Assembly: GCF_003605735.1 (NCBI RefSeq) | Contig: NZ_QXTJ01000015.1 | Coordinates: 80,309-131,788 of the forward strand | Direction: 5' to 3' | Length of the DNA: 51,480 bases | Source of the DNA: Pseudomonas sp. LS-2 | GTDB lineage: Bacteria > Pseudomonadota > Gammaproteobacteria > Pseudomonadales > Pseudomonadaceae | In this document: positions 42,853-51,480 of the stretch, piece after piece | Position numbering within the stretch: position 1 is the first letter of the stretch | Layout: each line of letters starts with the position of its first letter | Made by a program: the position numbers and the translations under genes | The notes under the pieces: model-generated | The model's input: only the letters and a program-made list of their open reading frames with translations | The model's database searches: none | Told to the model about the DNA's origin: nothing

Positions 42853-43698
42853 ATGAAGTTCGAAGGCACCCGCGCCTACGTCGCCACTGACGACCTGAAG
42901 CTCGCAGTCAACGCTGCCATCACCCTGGAGCGCCCGCTGCTGGTCAAGGGCGAGCCCGGCACCGGCAAGACCATGCTCGCCGAGCAACTGGCCGAATCCT
43001 TTGGCGCCAGGCTCATCACCTGGCACATCAAGTCGACCACCAAGGCTCATCAGGGTCTGTACGAGTACGACGCGGTCAGCCGGCTGCGTGACTCGCAACT
43101 GGGCGTCGACAAAGTCCACGACGTGCGTAACTACCTGAAGAAAGGCAAGCTCTGGGAAGCGTTCGAGGCCGAAGAGCGGGTAATTCTGCTGATCGACGAA
43201 ATCGACAAGGCCGACATCGAATTCCCCAACGACCTGTTACAAGAACTCGACAAGATGGAGTTCTACGTTTACGAGATCGACGAGACGATCAAGGCGAAGA
43301 AGCGCCCGATCATCATCATTACCTCGAACAACGAAAAAGAGCTGCCGGACGCCTTCCTGCGCCGCTGCTTCTTCCACTACATCGCCTTCCCCGACCGCAA
43401 CACCCTGCAGCAGATCGTCGACGTGCATTACCCGGACATCAAGAAAGACCTGGTCAGCGAAGCACTGGACGTGTTCTTCGACGTGCGCAAGGTGCCGGGC
43501 CTGAAGAAGAAGCCTTCGACCTCCGAACTGGTGGACTGGCTGAAACTGCTGATGGCCGACAACATCGGTGAAGCGGTGCTGCGCGAGCGCGATCCGACCA
43601 AAGCCATTCCGCCCCTGGCCGGCGCGCTGGTCAAGAACGAACAGGATGTTCAGTTGCTGGAGCGTCTGGCGTTCATGACCCGTCGTGGCAATCGCTAA
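42853..43698 (+). CDS. MoxR-type AAA+ ATPase
   Basis: The product has 281 residues from the ATG at 42853. Walker A is GEPGTGKT (33-40), Walker B ILLIDEIDKAD. The sensor region is IIIITSNNEKELPDAFLRRC with the Arg finger, and the C-terminal lid contains KKKPSTSELVDWLKLL. MoxR ATPases act as chaperones that load metals or cofactors, or remodel partners, together with a VWA protein encoded next to them, exactly as here (30 bp gap). The client is unknown. Cytosolic. Confidence 0.94.
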   Translation: MKFEGTRAYVATDDLKLAVNAAITLERPLLVKGEPGTGKTMLAEQLAESFGARLITWHIKSTTKAHQGLYEYDAVSRLRDSQLGVDKVHDVRNYLKKGKLWEAFEAEERVILLIDEIDKADIEFPNDLLQELDKMEFYVYEIDETIKAKKRPIIIITSNNEKELPDAFLRRCFFHYIAFPDRNTLQQIVDVHYPDIKKDLVSEALDVFFDVRKVPGLKKKPSTSELVDWLKLLMADNIGEAVLRERDPTKAIPPLAGALVKNEQDVQLLERLAFMTRRGNR

Positions 43699-43728
43699 GC
43701 CCTGAACGACAAGTGCGGGACAACCATC

Positions 43729-44907
43729 ATGCTGCTCAATCTGTTCAACGAAATGCGCGCCGCCAAGGTGCCGGTCTCGGTACGCGAGCTGCTGGACCTG
43801 ATCAACGCCCTGAAACACCGGGTGACCTTCGCCGACATGGACGAGTTCTATTACTTGTCGCGGGCAATCCTGGTCAAGGACGAGCGCCATTACGACAAGT
43901 TCGACCGGGCCTTTGGCGCGTATTTCAACGGGCTGGAAAAACTCGACGACCACCTTCAGGCGTTGATTCCCGAAGACTGGCTGCGCAAGGAATTCGAGCG
44001 TTCACTGACCGACGAAGAGCGCGCGCAGATTCAATCCCTTGGCGGTCTCGACAAGCTGATCGAAGCATTCAAGAAGCGTCTGGAAGAGCAGAAAGAACGT
44101 CACGCCGGCGGCAACAAGTGGATCGGCACCGGCGGCACCAGTCCGTTCGGTTCAGGCGGGTATAACCCGGAGGGGATTCGCGTCGGCGATGCCGGCAAGC
44201 GTCAGGGCAAGGCGGCCAAAGTCTGGGATCAGCGTGAGTACAAGAACCTCGACGATCAGGTCGAACTCGGCACGCGCAACATCAAGGTGGCGTTGCGGCG
44301 TCTGCGCAAGTTCGCCCGGCAAGGCGCGGCGGACGAACTGGACATCGACGGCACCATCGACCACACCGCCCGGGACGCCGGTCTGCTGAACATTCAGATG
44401 CGCCCGGAACGGCGCAACACCATCAAGCTGTTGTTGCTGTTCGACATCGGCGGCTCGATGGACGCCCACGTGAAGATCTGCGAAGAACTGTTCTCGGCCT
44501 GCAAGACCGAGTTCAAGCACATGGAGTACTTCTACTTCCACAACTTCATCTATGAATCGGTGTGGAAGAACAACCTGCGACGCACCTCCGAACGCACGTC
44601 GACCCAGGACCTGCTGCACAAATACGGCGCCGATTACAAAGTGATCTTCATTGGCGACGCCGCCATGGCGCCCTATGAAATTACCCAGCCGGGCGGCAGC
44701 GTCGAACACTGGAACGAAGAAGCGGGCTACGTCTGGATGCACCGTTTCATGGCCAAGTTCAAGAAAATCATCTGGATCAACCCCTACCCCAAAGACGCCT
44801 GGGGCTACACCACTTCAACCAACATCGTTCGGGATCTGATCGAAGATCAGATGTACCCGCTCACCCTGCGCGGGCTTGAGGAAGGGATGCGGTATCTGGC
44901 CAAGTGA
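43729..44907 (+). CDS. VWA (CoxE-like) partner of the MoxR ATPase
   Basis: The product has 392 residues. The N-terminal region is helical (MLLNLFNEMRAAKVPVSVRELLDLINALK). A glycine-rich linker (HAGGNKWIGTGGTSPFGSGGYNPEG) is typical of CoxE-like proteins. A von Willebrand A domain follows from about 230, with the metal-binding motif D239-I-G-G-S243-M. There is no signal peptide, so it should be cytosolic with the ATPase. MoxR/VWA pairs are chaperone modules related to CoxD/CoxE and RavA/ViaA. It ends the two-gene unit. Confidence 0.92.
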   Translation: MLLNLFNEMRAAKVPVSVRELLDLINALKHRVTFADMDEFYYLSRAILVKDERHYDKFDRAFGAYFNGLEKLDDHLQALIPEDWLRKEFERSLTDEERAQIQSLGGLDKLIEAFKKRLEEQKERHAGGNKWIGTGGTSPFGSGGYNPEGIRVGDAGKRQGKAAKVWDQREYKNLDDQVELGTRNIKVALRRLRKFARQGAADELDIDGTIDHTARDAGLLNIQMRPERRNTIKLLLLFDIGGSMDAHVKICEELFSACKTEFKHMEYFYFHNFIYESVWKNNLRRTSERTSTQDLLHKYGADYKVIFIGDAAMAPYEITQPGGSVEHWNEEAGYVWMHRFMAKFKKIIWINPYPKDAWGYTTSTNIVRDLIEDQMYPLTLRGLEEGMRYLAK

Positions 44908-44959
44908 TAGTCGCAAGACGGTCTCGCAACCGGGCAATCGGCCATTGCGACGATCTCGC

Positions 44960-45712
44960 TCAGCCCCCCGACATGTCGCTCAGGGCCAGACGGATCCGCT
45001 GCACGGCCGCAATGGAACTGGCGTTGTCGCCGTGAACGCACAGGGTGTCTGCGTTGAGCAGCAATTCGCTGCCGTCGCTGGCGATCAGTGCTTCGCCACG
45101 GGCAAGGGTCAGCGCCTGAGCGATGATGATTTCCGGATCGTGATGGACGGCGCCCGGCAGGCTGCGTGAGACCAGGCGTCCCGCGCTGTCATAGGCGCGA
45201 TCGGCGAACGCTTCGAACCACAGGGTGACACCGAACTCGTCGGCCATCGCCTGAGCCGCGGTGTTGTCGCGCATGGCCAGCAGCATCAGCGGCAGTTCGG
45301 GGTTGTAGCGCGCGATGCCTTCGATCACCGCGCGCAACTGAGTCGGGTTGGCCATCATGTCGTTGTACATCGCACCGTGGGGTTTGACGTAGCTGACGCG
45401 ACCGCCCTGGGCACGACAGACCCCATCCAGCGCGCCGATCTGGTAGTGCAGAAGATCCTGAATTTCCTGCGACGAGCAGGCCATCGACCTGCGACCGAAC
45501 CCCACCAGATCCGGGTACGCCGGGTGCGCACCGATGGTGACGTTGTGGGTGAGTGCCAGCGCAACGGTCTTGCGCATGACACTGGGATCGCCGGCATGAA
45601 AGCCACAGGCGATGTTGGCGCAGTCGATGTACGGCATGACCTCGGCATCCAGACCCATGGTCCAGGCGCCGAAACTTTCGCCGATATCACAATTCAATAA
45701 CAGGCGGCCCAA
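44960..45712 (-). CDS. pxpA: 5-oxoprolinase subunit A (LamB/YcsF family)
   Basis: The 250-residue protein has [47 protein letters not shown] and the C-terminal [10 protein letters not shown], all family signatures. The start is TTG at 45712 with AGGAG 8 bases before it; no better ATG exists. PxpA works with PxpB and PxpC to hydrolyse 5-oxoproline to glutamate. No pxpB or pxpC gene is beside it here, and the downstream neighbour is convergent. It is last in a leftward four-gene cluster beginning at 47629. Confidence 0.93.
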   Translation of the reverse strand: MGRLLLNCDIGESFGAWTMGLDAEVMPYIDCANIACGFHAGDPSVMRKTVALALTHNVTIGAHPAYPDLVGFGRRSMACSSQEIQDLLHYQIGALDGVCRAQGGRVSYVKPHGAMYNDMMANPTQLRAVIEGIARYNPELPLMLLAMRDNTAAQAMADEFGVTLWFEAFADRAYDSAGRLVSRSLPGAVHHDPEIIIAQALTLARGEALIASDGSELLLNADTLCVHGDNASSIAAVQRIRLALSDMSGG

Positions 45713-45754
45713 GGGGATATCTCCTGTGCAAATGAAAGTGGGGCATCCTGCTCA

Positions 45755-46279
45755 TCAACGCCAGTCGCGATTGACCTGCCGCACGTGATGCCGTCCGACG
45801 AACACCCAGTCGATGAACAGCACGAAGCTTTCGATGACCAGAGAAAATAACAGCGCGCAAACCAGGCCCCAACCGATGACGTCCGGCGACAGCAACACCT
45901 GCCAGGAATAGCCGTTCCATGTCTCCGTGCGGATGTCCGGATCGGCCGCGGTCAGCACATGCCAGGCGCGCATGTACCAGGGCCCTTGCAGCGCCAGCCA
46001 CTCGCGGTCGAGGGTCTGGGTGCGGGTCAGCAGGGTGTTGATGTTGTCAGCGTCGGTGCGGAACACCGGGTCGTCACTGCTGCGGTAATGCTGGATCAGC
46101 GCCTGAACATCGCCCTTGAAGAAACGTTGAGCGGTGTCGTTGTACCCGCCAAGGCTCTTCTGCGCCTCGATCAGGTGCGCTTCGACACGTTTGCTGTAAT
46201 CGCTGATAAAGCCGGGAATCTGCACGCCGATCAACAGGCCCGCCGTGAACAACACCAGTCGCAGATAGCTTCGCAGCAT
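45755..46279 (-). CDS. DUF2937 membrane protein
   Basis: The product has 174 residues. The start at 46279 follows GAGAGAGGGACCT. There is an N-terminal helix (YLRLVLFTAGLLIGVQIPGFI), a periplasmic helical segment (about 25-130, with DREWLALQGPWYMRAWHVL), and a C-terminal helix (VIGWGLVCALLFSLVIESFVLF). This is the DUF2937 layout. Function unknown. It lies 13 bp after the amidotransferase and 42 bp before pxpA, so it is part of one operon. Confidence 0.85.
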   Translation of the reverse strand: MLRSYLRLVLFTAGLLIGVQIPGFISDYSKRVEAHLIEAQKSLGGYNDTAQRFFKGDVQALIQHYRSSDDPVFRTDADNINTLLTRTQTLDREWLALQGPWYMRAWHVLTAADPDIRTETWNGYSWQVLLSPDVIGWGLVCALLFSLVIESFVLFIDWVFVGRHHVRQVNRDWR

Positions 46280-46292
46280 AGGTCCCTCTCTC

Positions 46293-47066
46293 TCAGGTAC
46301 GGCCTTCGGCCACGCATTCGCCGCGACGCCACAAGCTCCAGTGGCCGGGCTCGTAGCGATTCCATGTTTCATTTTCGGTCAACGGCTCGGTGGCAATCAC
46401 CGTCACCACGTCGTTGGGCGTGGTCTCTGCCTGAAAGTCGACGATCACATCGACGTCCTTCAAGCGGGCCGGGCCGAACGGCGCACGGCGGGTGATGTGT
46501 ACGAGCTTGGTGGAACAGAAACAGAACAGCCAGTCGCCATCACTGAGCAAGCCGTTGAATACGCCTTTGGTTCGATATTCACTACAGGCTTCGACCAGTG
46601 TAGGCACCAACTGTTCGACCTCGACGGGCTCAGGAAAACCCTCGCGTATGCGGTTCAGCAGGTCGCAGAACGCCGCTTCGCTGTCGGTATCCCCCACCGG
46701 GCGATAGAACGTGGCACGCGGGTGAAAATCCGCGAGCTGGCCGTTATGGGCAAAACACCAGTTACGGCCCCACAGCTCGCGCACGAAAGGATGCGTATTG
46801 GACAGGCAGACCTTGCCGACGTTGGCCTGGCGAATGTGGCCGATGACGACCTCACTCTTGATCGGATAACGCTGCACCAGTTGCGCGACTTCTGACTCGC
46901 TGCTGGCGGCAGGGTCCTGAAACAGACGCAGGCCGCGTCCTTCATAGAAGCCGATGCCCCAGCCGTCACGATGTGGGCCGGTACGACCGCCTCGCTGCAT
47001 CAGCCCGGTGAAGCTGAACACGATATCGGTCGGTACATTGGCACTCATGCCCAGAAGTTCACACAT
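46293..47066 (-). CDS. Class II glutamine amidotransferase (YafJ type)
   Basis: The 257-residue protein begins [12 protein letters not shown], so Cys2 becomes the N-terminal nucleophile after Met removal. Further class II Ntn-hydrolase markers are [36 protein letters not shown] and NWCFAHNG. It is YafJ-like, without a synthase domain, so it hydrolyses glutamine or a related amide on its own; the acceptor is unknown. It is near a 5-oxoproline enzyme in the same operon, which may point to glutamine/gamma-glutamyl metabolism, but this is inference. Confidence 0.92.
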   Translation of the reverse strand: MCELLGMSANVPTDIVFSFTGLMQRGGRTGPHRDGWGIGFYEGRGLRLFQDPAASSESEVAQLVQRYPIKSEVVIGHIRQANVGKVCLSNTHPFVRELWGRNWCFAHNGQLADFHPRATFYRPVGDTDSEAAFCDLLNRIREGFPEPVEVEQLVPTLVEACSEYRTKGVFNGLLSDGDWLFCFCSTKLVHITRRAPFGPARLKDVDVIVDFQAETTPNDVVTVIATEPLTENETWNRYEPGHWSLWRRGECVAEGRT

Positions 47067-47113
47067 GCTCGGGTCTCGGTATGCTTAGCGGCGAATAACC
47101 AGCGTAGGCGTCA

Positions 47114-47629
47114 TTACAGCTTCGGCTCGACCCGATAACGACCGCTGGTGCCGCTGCCGCCATTGGCAGGCGCGGCGGGCTGGCTGGCATAACGGGCGGG
47201 CCCTTGCGCCGCAAACGGCTCGTCGTCCTGTTCTGCCTGTTTCTGCTCGGCGGCAGCCTGTGCGGCGGCGGCTTCGGCGTGCGCCTGACGGGCCTTTTTC
47301 TTGCGCAGGAAAGGCAAGCGAATGAGCGCGAAGATGACGTACAGGCCCAGGCCGACAGCGCCATAGGTGGCCAGATCCAGCACCGCTCGCCAGACATTGC
47401 TGCCAACCTTGAAGGCCAGATCCAGCACGCTGATGGCAAGGGCCGGTGCATACTTGTCCTTGACCGGGTCGATGATGGTGGGGCAGAACAGCAGGACCGC
47501 GCCGATGACCCAAAGGGGTTCGCGCAGGTAGCGCCACATCCAGCCGGTCAGCTTGAACCACACCAACAGACAACCCAACGCAGCGAATGCGTATAGGCCC
47601 CAGGCAATCAGATAGTCGTTGTCGGTCAT
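47114..47629 (-). CDS. Conserved membrane protein with a charged C-terminal tail
   Basis: The product has 171 residues. Helices are at about 7-26, 39-55, 62-78 and 86-108 (LATYGAVGLGLYVIFALIRL). Then come RKKKARQ and a hydrophilic Ala/Gln-rich tail to the end. The domain is not recognised. It is first in the leftward operon with the amidotransferase gene (47 bp gap), DUF2937 and pxpA. Its start is 140 bp from the divergent oligopeptidase B gene. Confidence 0.75.
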   Translation of the reverse strand: MTDNDYLIAWGLYAFAALGCLLVWFKLTGWMWRYLREPLWVIGAVLLFCPTIIDPVKDKYAPALAISVLDLAFKVGSNVWRAVLDLATYGAVGLGLYVIFALIRLPFLRKKKARQAHAEAAAAQAAAEQKQAEQDDEPFAAQGPARYASQPAAPANGGSGTSGRYRVEPKL

Positions 47630-47769
47630 GACGTCCGTGGTAAGGCAGGTAAAGAGGCGCTTATGATAACGACTTTTCGCCAGCCTAGCTTCCCCGGCTT
47701 CAGTTATCGGTCCCCAGCGCGCCCACTCCGGCGATGCCTGCCCGAATCAGTTCATTGAGAGAGCCCAGC

Positions 47770-49827
47770 ATGCCTTCCTCCAACAGCACCCCCAGCGCCC
47801 CCGTTGCCCGCAAGGCCGATGGCGCCGATCCGTATGCCTGGCTGCAGAATCGCGATACCGATGAGGTGCTCGATTACCTCAAGGCCGAAAATGACTACCA
47901 GGAGCGGCAACTGGCCGATCAGCAGGCGCTGCGCGAAACGTTGTTTCAGGAAATCAAAGGCCGGATTCTCGAAACCGACCTTTCCCTGCCCTCGCCGTGG
48001 GGCCCGTACCTGTATTACACCCGCACCACCGAGGGCGACGAATACGCCCGCCACTACCGCTGCCCGCGTCCGGCCGACGATTCGCAGACCGTCGACGAGA
48101 GTGCCGAGGAACTGCTGCTCGACCCCAATGCGCTGGCCAATGGCGGCTTTTTCTCCCTCGGCGCCTTCAGTATCAGCCCGGACCATCGACGTCTGGCCTA
48201 CAGCCTGGATACCAGCGGCGAAGAGGTCTATCAGCTGTACGTCAAAGAGCTGAGCACCGGGGACGTCACCAGCCTGCCCTTCGAAGATTGCGACGGCAGC
48301 ATGACCTGGGCCAATGACAGCCAGACGCTGTTTTTTGGCGAGCTGGACGACACTCACCGGCCACACAAGCTGTATCGCCACACGCTGGGCAACGACTCCG
48401 CCGACCTGGTATTCAACGAGCCGGACGGGCGCTTCTTCCTGCATTGCTATCGCACCAGTTCCGAGCGCCAACTGGTACTGGCGCTGGACAGCAAGACCAC
48501 GGGCGAATCCTGGGTGCTGGACGCCAGCAAACCGGAACAGGCGTTCGTCTGCATGGCACCGCGCAGCGAAGGTCATGAGTATTCGGTGGATCACGGCCTG
48601 ATCGACGGCGTGTGGAGCTGGCTGATTCGCAGCAACCAGGCAGGGATTAACTTCGCGCTGTATCACGCGCCTGAAAAAACCAGCGGAGTGCCGGAGCGTA
48701 AGGACTGGCAGACGCTGATCCCTCACAGCGACACGGTGATGCTCGATGGTTTCAGCCTGAATGCCAAAGGCCTGACCCTGAGCCTGCGCGAAGGCGGCTT
48801 GCCGATCGTCGAAGTTCACCCGCAAGGTCTGCCGGCTTATCGCGTGCAACTGCCGGATGCGGCCTACAACCTGTATGTGCAAGACACCCTTGAATTCGAC
48901 AGCGACAAGATTCGCTTGCGCTATCAGTCGCTGAATCGCCCGCCCCAGGTGCGTCAACTGACACTAGCGACCGGGGATCAGACCGTCCTCAAGGAAACCC
49001 CGGTACTCGGCGAGTTCAACGCCGATGCCTACGTCAGCCAGCGCCTTTGGGCGACCGCCGCCGATGGCACTCAGGTGCCGATCAGCCTGGTGGTCAAGCG
49101 TGAGCTGGCAGGCCAGTCGGTCCCGCTTTACCTCTACGGATATGGCGCCTATGGCGAGAGTCTGGACCCATGGTTCTCTCACGCCCGCCTCAGTCTGCTG
49201 GATCGCGGCATCGCTTTCGCCATCGCCCATGTGCGGGGCGGCGGCGAACTGGGCGAGGCTTGGTATCGCAATGGCAAGCAAGAGCACAAGCAGAACACCT
49301 TCAGCGATTTCATTGCCTGCGCCGAACATCTGATGAGTGAAAACCTCACCACCGCCGACAAACTGGTGATCAGCGGTGGCAGCGCAGGCGGATTGTTGAT
49401 CGGAGCCGTGGTCAACCAGCGTCCCGAGCTGTTCAAGGCAGCGATTGCCGAGGTGCCCTTCGTCGACGTGCTCAACACCATGCTTGACCCGGACCTGCCG
49501 CTGACCGTCACCGAATACGACGAATGGGGCAATCCGCAGCAGCCCGACGTATATGCTCGCATCAAGGCCTACGCGCCTTACGAGAACGTCAGCGCGCAGG
49601 CTTATCCGGCAATGCTGGTGATCGCCGGTTATAACGACAGTCGTGTGCAGTATTGGGAAGCGGCCAAGTGGGTGGCAAAATTGCGCGACACCAGGACCGA
49701 CGACAACCTGCTGCTGCTCAAGACCGAGCTGGGTGCGGGGCACGGCGGCATGAGCGGCCGTTACCAGGGATTGCGTGACGTAGCGCTCGAATACGGTTTT
49801 ATCTTCAAGGTATTGCAACTGGCCTGA
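47770..49827 (+). CDS. ptrB: Oligopeptidase B (S9 family)
   Basis: The product has 685 residues from the ATG at 47770. An N-terminal seven-blade beta-propeller (about 70-400) is followed by a catalytic alpha/beta hydrolase domain. The triad is S538 (GGSAGG), D623 (GYNDSRV) and H658 (GAGHGG). AYGESLDPWFSHARLSLLDRG and HVRGGGELGEAWY are family hallmarks. It cuts short peptides after Arg or Lys. No signal peptide, so cytosolic. A hairpin follows. Confidence 0.96.
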   Translation: MPSSNSTPSAPVARKADGADPYAWLQNRDTDEVLDYLKAENDYQERQLADQQALRETLFQEIKGRILETDLSLPSPWGPYLYYTRTTEGDEYARHYRCPRPADDSQTVDESAEELLLDPNALANGGFFSLGAFSISPDHRRLAYSLDTSGEEVYQLYVKELSTGDVTSLPFEDCDGSMTWANDSQTLFFGELDDTHRPHKLYRHTLGNDSADLVFNEPDGRFFLHCYRTSSERQLVLALDSKTTGESWVLDASKPEQAFVCMAPRSEGHEYSVDHGLIDGVWSWLIRSNQAGINFALYHAPEKTSGVPERKDWQTLIPHSDTVMLDGFSLNAKGLTLSLREGGLPIVEVHPQGLPAYRVQLPDAAYNLYVQDTLEFDSDKIRLRYQSLNRPPQVRQLTLATGDQTVLKETPVLGEFNADAYVSQRLWATAADGTQVPISLVVKRELAGQSVPLYLYGYGAYGESLDPWFSHARLSLLDRGIAFAIAHVRGGGELGEAWYRNGKQEHKQNTFSDFIACAEHLMSENLTTADKLVISGGSAGGLLIGAVVNQRPELFKAAIAEVPFVDVLNTMLDPDLPLTVTEYDEWGNPQQPDVYARIKAYAPYENVSAQAYPAMLVIAGYNDSRVQYWEAAKWVAKLRDTRTDDNLLLLKTELGAGHGGMSGRYQGLRDVALEYGFIFKVLQLA

Positions 49828-49861
49828 GGAACTCCCTCCTCGCCATTTGTCATATCAGACG

Positions 49862-49888
49862 GCTCCCGGACGCTGTAGGTCCGGGGGC
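49862..49888 (+). terminator. Hairpin after ptrB
   Basis: CCCGGAC (49865-49871) pairs with GTCCGGG (49879-49885) around GCTGTAG, with partial outer GC/GC pairs. A short TGTTAT follows. Likely terminator of ptrB. Confidence 0.55.
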
Positions 49889-49947
49889 TGTTATACGAGT
49901 CAGACATTTGCGTTTCTATTCTTCAAGTCACCGAACAAGAACATCAC

Positions 49948-50421
49948 ATGCCAACACCTTCATCTCTGAATAATGAAATTCGCGAAATGCTGATGGACTG
50001 CGGTCTGTTCCTCGCACTGACACCTGCGGACTTCTCGGCTGCAGCCGGTTACTTCAGCATCAGCAGCATCGAAAAAGGCCAGGCGATCTTCAACGAAGGC
50101 GACGCGGGCACCTTCATGTGCATTATCCATTCGGGCACGGTGTCGGTGCAGAAACTCAACGGCGAGGGCAAACAGGTCGAAACCGCGACACTGCGCAGTG
50201 GTCGGGCATTCGGTGAGATGGCAGTGCTGGACGGCGAACGCCGCTCGGCCAGTTGCATCGCCGCTTCGCCCTGCTACCTGTTGAATCTGGGCAAGGACTC
50301 CCTGGACAAAATGATCAACGACGCCCCGAAAGTAGCCGCCAGGATCATTCGCGCGATTGCAATCGCCATGTCCAGGCGCCTGCGCATGATGGATGGACAG
50401 GTGCTGGCCCAGCAGGAATGA
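49948..50421 (+). CDS. Cyclic-nucleotide-binding domain protein
   Basis: The 157-residue protein is a single cNMP-binding domain. EKGQAIFNEGDAGTFMCIIHSG leads into the beta-roll, and the phosphate-binding cassette is RAFGEMAVLDGERRSASCIA, with Arg-Ser-Ala as in cAMP binders. There is no DNA-binding HTH at the C-terminus, only a helix (ARIIRAIAIAMSRRLRMMD). It may therefore act by protein contact. The start at 49948 has no strong ribosome site. It converges with the proline-rich gene, 9 bp between stops. Confidence 0.9.
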   Translation: MPTPSSLNNEIREMLMDCGLFLALTPADFSAAAGYFSISSIEKGQAIFNEGDAGTFMCIIHSGTVSVQKLNGEGKQVETATLRSGRAFGEMAVLDGERRSASCIAASPCYLLNLGKDSLDKMINDAPKVAARIIRAIAIAMSRRLRMMDGQVLAQQE

Positions 50422-50430
50422 CGGCCCGAC

Positions 50431-50718
50431 TCAGGGATCAGGCTTGGCGGGTGGCGGCAATCCCGGCAGCGGCTCATCCTGTTTTGGCGGCCCGGGCTGG
50501 GGAATCTTCGGCAGCAACGGTGGATTACCCTGCCCGCCCGCGCGGGGAATGCTGGGCGGCGTGACTTGTGGATAAGGAGTCGGCGTGGCAGTGCCGGGCG
50601 AGCCAGAGGTTGCGGCAATCGGCTCCGGTGTATTGAGAATGGGTTGCAGATTCTCGGCAAAACCCTGCGACGCACCCGACAACAACAAGGCAATCGCCGC
50701 TAGAATGGACCGCTTCAT
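50431..50718 (-). CDS. Small exported proline-rich protein
   Basis: The product has 95 residues from the ATG at 50718, with AGGAGGCC upstream. It carries a signal peptide (MKRSILAAIALLLSGASQGFA, cut before ENLQ). The mature part is about 30% Pro and disordered: PLLPKIPQPGPPKQDEPLPG and LPPPAKPDP at the end. No catalytic domain. It could be a periplasmic linker or spacer; function unknown. The frame extends upstream, but that region overlaps the promoter of the next gene. Confidence 0.75.
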   Translation of the reverse strand: MKRSILAAIALLLSGASQGFAENLQPILNTPEPIAATSGSPGTATPTPYPQVTPPSIPRAGGQGNPPLLPKIPQPGPPKQDEPLPGLPPPAKPDP

Positions 50719-50827
50719 CGTTGGCCTCCTATGCCAATCTTCTACTGTGACGCTCAGGCTACTCCTGCCCGGCGCTTCGTGCGCTGACAAATTGATCTCA
50801 CAGAGCCACGCCCTCACCGAGTCCTCC

Positions 50828-51480
50828 ATGAAACGTTTCGTCCTGCTCGACACCACTCCCATCCCTCACGGCGGCGCCCTTTGCCTGTTCGAGTATGGCG
50901 AAGACTTCGTGATCAAGATTCAAAGCGGCGACGGCGGCCAGTTGATGAACACACGCATGCACGGCTCCGAAGACGCGTTGGCGGAGATTCCTTGCAAAAA
51001 GGTCGCATCGCGTGAGAACCCGCGCGTGCTGATCGGCGGCCTGGGCATGGGCTTCACCCTCGCGTCGGCGCTCAAGCACCTGGGCAAAAACGGCGAAGTG
51101 GTAGTCGCCGAACTGGTGCCCGGCGTGGTCGAGTGGAATCGCGGGCCGTTGGGCGAGAAATCGGGCAATCCTCTGCGGGATCCCCGCGCCAGGGTCGTCG
51201 TTCAGGACGTCGCGCAGGTGCTCAAAAGCGAGCCGCAGGGGTTCGACGCCATCATGCTCGACGTCGACAACGGCCCGGAAGGCCTGACGCAAAAAGCCAA
51301 CAGCTGGCTATATTCGGCAGGTGGTCTTGCAGCCTGCGCGCAGGCCTTGCGTCCCAAAGGTGTGCTGGCCGTGTGGTCTGCCAGCGCCGACTCGGCCTTC
51401 AGCGACAAGCTGCGCAAGGCCGGTTTCAAGGCCGAAGAGGTCAAGGTCTACGCTCACGGCAACAAAGGCACACGGCATAC
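50828..51480 (+). CDS. Spermidine-synthase-like protein (3' end outside window)
   Basis: The first 217 codons, from the ATG at 50828, are present. The product has MKRFVLLDTTPIPHGGALCL, then the nucleotide-binding glycine loop LIGGLGMGFTLASAL, acid VVAELVPGVVEWNRG, and IMLDVDNGPEGLTQ. This is a Rossmann-fold polyamine-synthase/methyltransferase-like domain. Compared with true SpeE it lacks the N-terminal beta-domain and the usual GGGDG loop, so polyamine synthesis is doubtful. Similar proteins are annotated as spermidine synthase-like in Pseudomonas. It is divergent from the proline-rich gene. Confidence 0.8.
   Translation, partial: MKRFVLLDTTPIPHGGALCLFEYGEDFVIKIQSGDGGQLMNTRMHGSEDALAEIPCKKVASRENPRVLIGGLGMGFTLASALKHLGKNGEVVVAELVPGVVEWNRGPLGEKSGNPLRDPRARVVVQDVAQVLKSEPQGFDAIMLDVDNGPEGLTQKANSWLYSAGGLAACAQALRPKGVLAVWSASADSAFSDKLRKAGFKAEEVKVYAHGNKGTRH

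Overview
The window looks like a Pseudomonas chromosome from the fluorescens/syringae side of the genus rather than P. aeruginosa. The reasons are high GC with strong third-position GC bias, Pseudomonas-type REP palindromes in most intergenic gaps, and a gene set that from memory resembles the P. aeruginosa PA3263-PA3302 neighbourhood (rdgC, a transporter-like hybrid kinase, a FabH-like synthase, hrpA, fadD1/fadD2, hydrolase, maoC). No database search was possible, so all family names come from sequence patterns.

Left end (1-3477): the edge of a mobile island, visibly more AT-rich than the rest. It carries a tyrosine recombinase (1741-3156) and the start of a large protein built from about 55-residue integrase-type repeats (1-1166, runs off the window). 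Together they resemble the recombinase/integrase pair (GmtY/GmtZ) of gamma-mobile-trio islands. The island ends inside a YbdG-type mechanosensitive channel gene, of which only the last 163 codons remain (3478-3969). The gap between the two integrase genes holds four 11-bp AT repeats and a 13-bp direct repeat that no gene explains.

3970-14675: an orphan HigA/NadS-like antitoxin, a tandem pair of small exported paralogues, azoR, a small periplasmic protein divergent from a LysR regulator, an alpha/beta hydrolase with a 48-residue exported peptide behind it, periplasmic cyclophilin ppiA, an ABC exporter, a FemAB-like acyltransferase, and a porin preceded by what looks like a run of four PhoB half-sites.

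14676-25541: lipid and RNA metabolism. A FabH-like ketoacyl synthase, the giant helicase HrpA, two tandem acyl-CoA ligases (fadD1, fadD2), and a divergent lysophospholipase-like hydrolase followed by a MaoC hydratase. This cluster would bring exogenous fatty acids into CoA and ACP pools.

25542-41806: tRNA-Asp and tRNA-Val under one strong promoter, rdgC, a BASS-family transporter, an LplT-PlsC fusion for lysophospholipid recycling, a TDT/SLAC1-family transporter, an SSS-PAS-kinase-receiver hybrid sensor, aceK, a DMT exporter, an LpxO-like lipid A hydroxylase, cysK and a DUF748 (AsmA-like) envelope protein.

41914-51480: a DUF4160/DUF2442-HTH pair that may be a toxin-antitoxin-like module, a MoxR ATPase plus VWA protein pair, a four-gene leftward operon (membrane protein, class II glutamine amidotransferase, DUF2937, pxpA), oligopeptidase B, a cyclic-nucleotide-binding protein, a proline-rich exported protein, and the start of a spermidine-synthase-like methyltransferase-fold protein cut by the window end.

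The best candidate for something new is the island edge: a recombinase module sitting inside a mechanosensitive channel gene, with an unexplained repeat-rich spacer between its two integrase genes. The DUF4160/DUF2442-HTH pair and the Pho-box porin come next.
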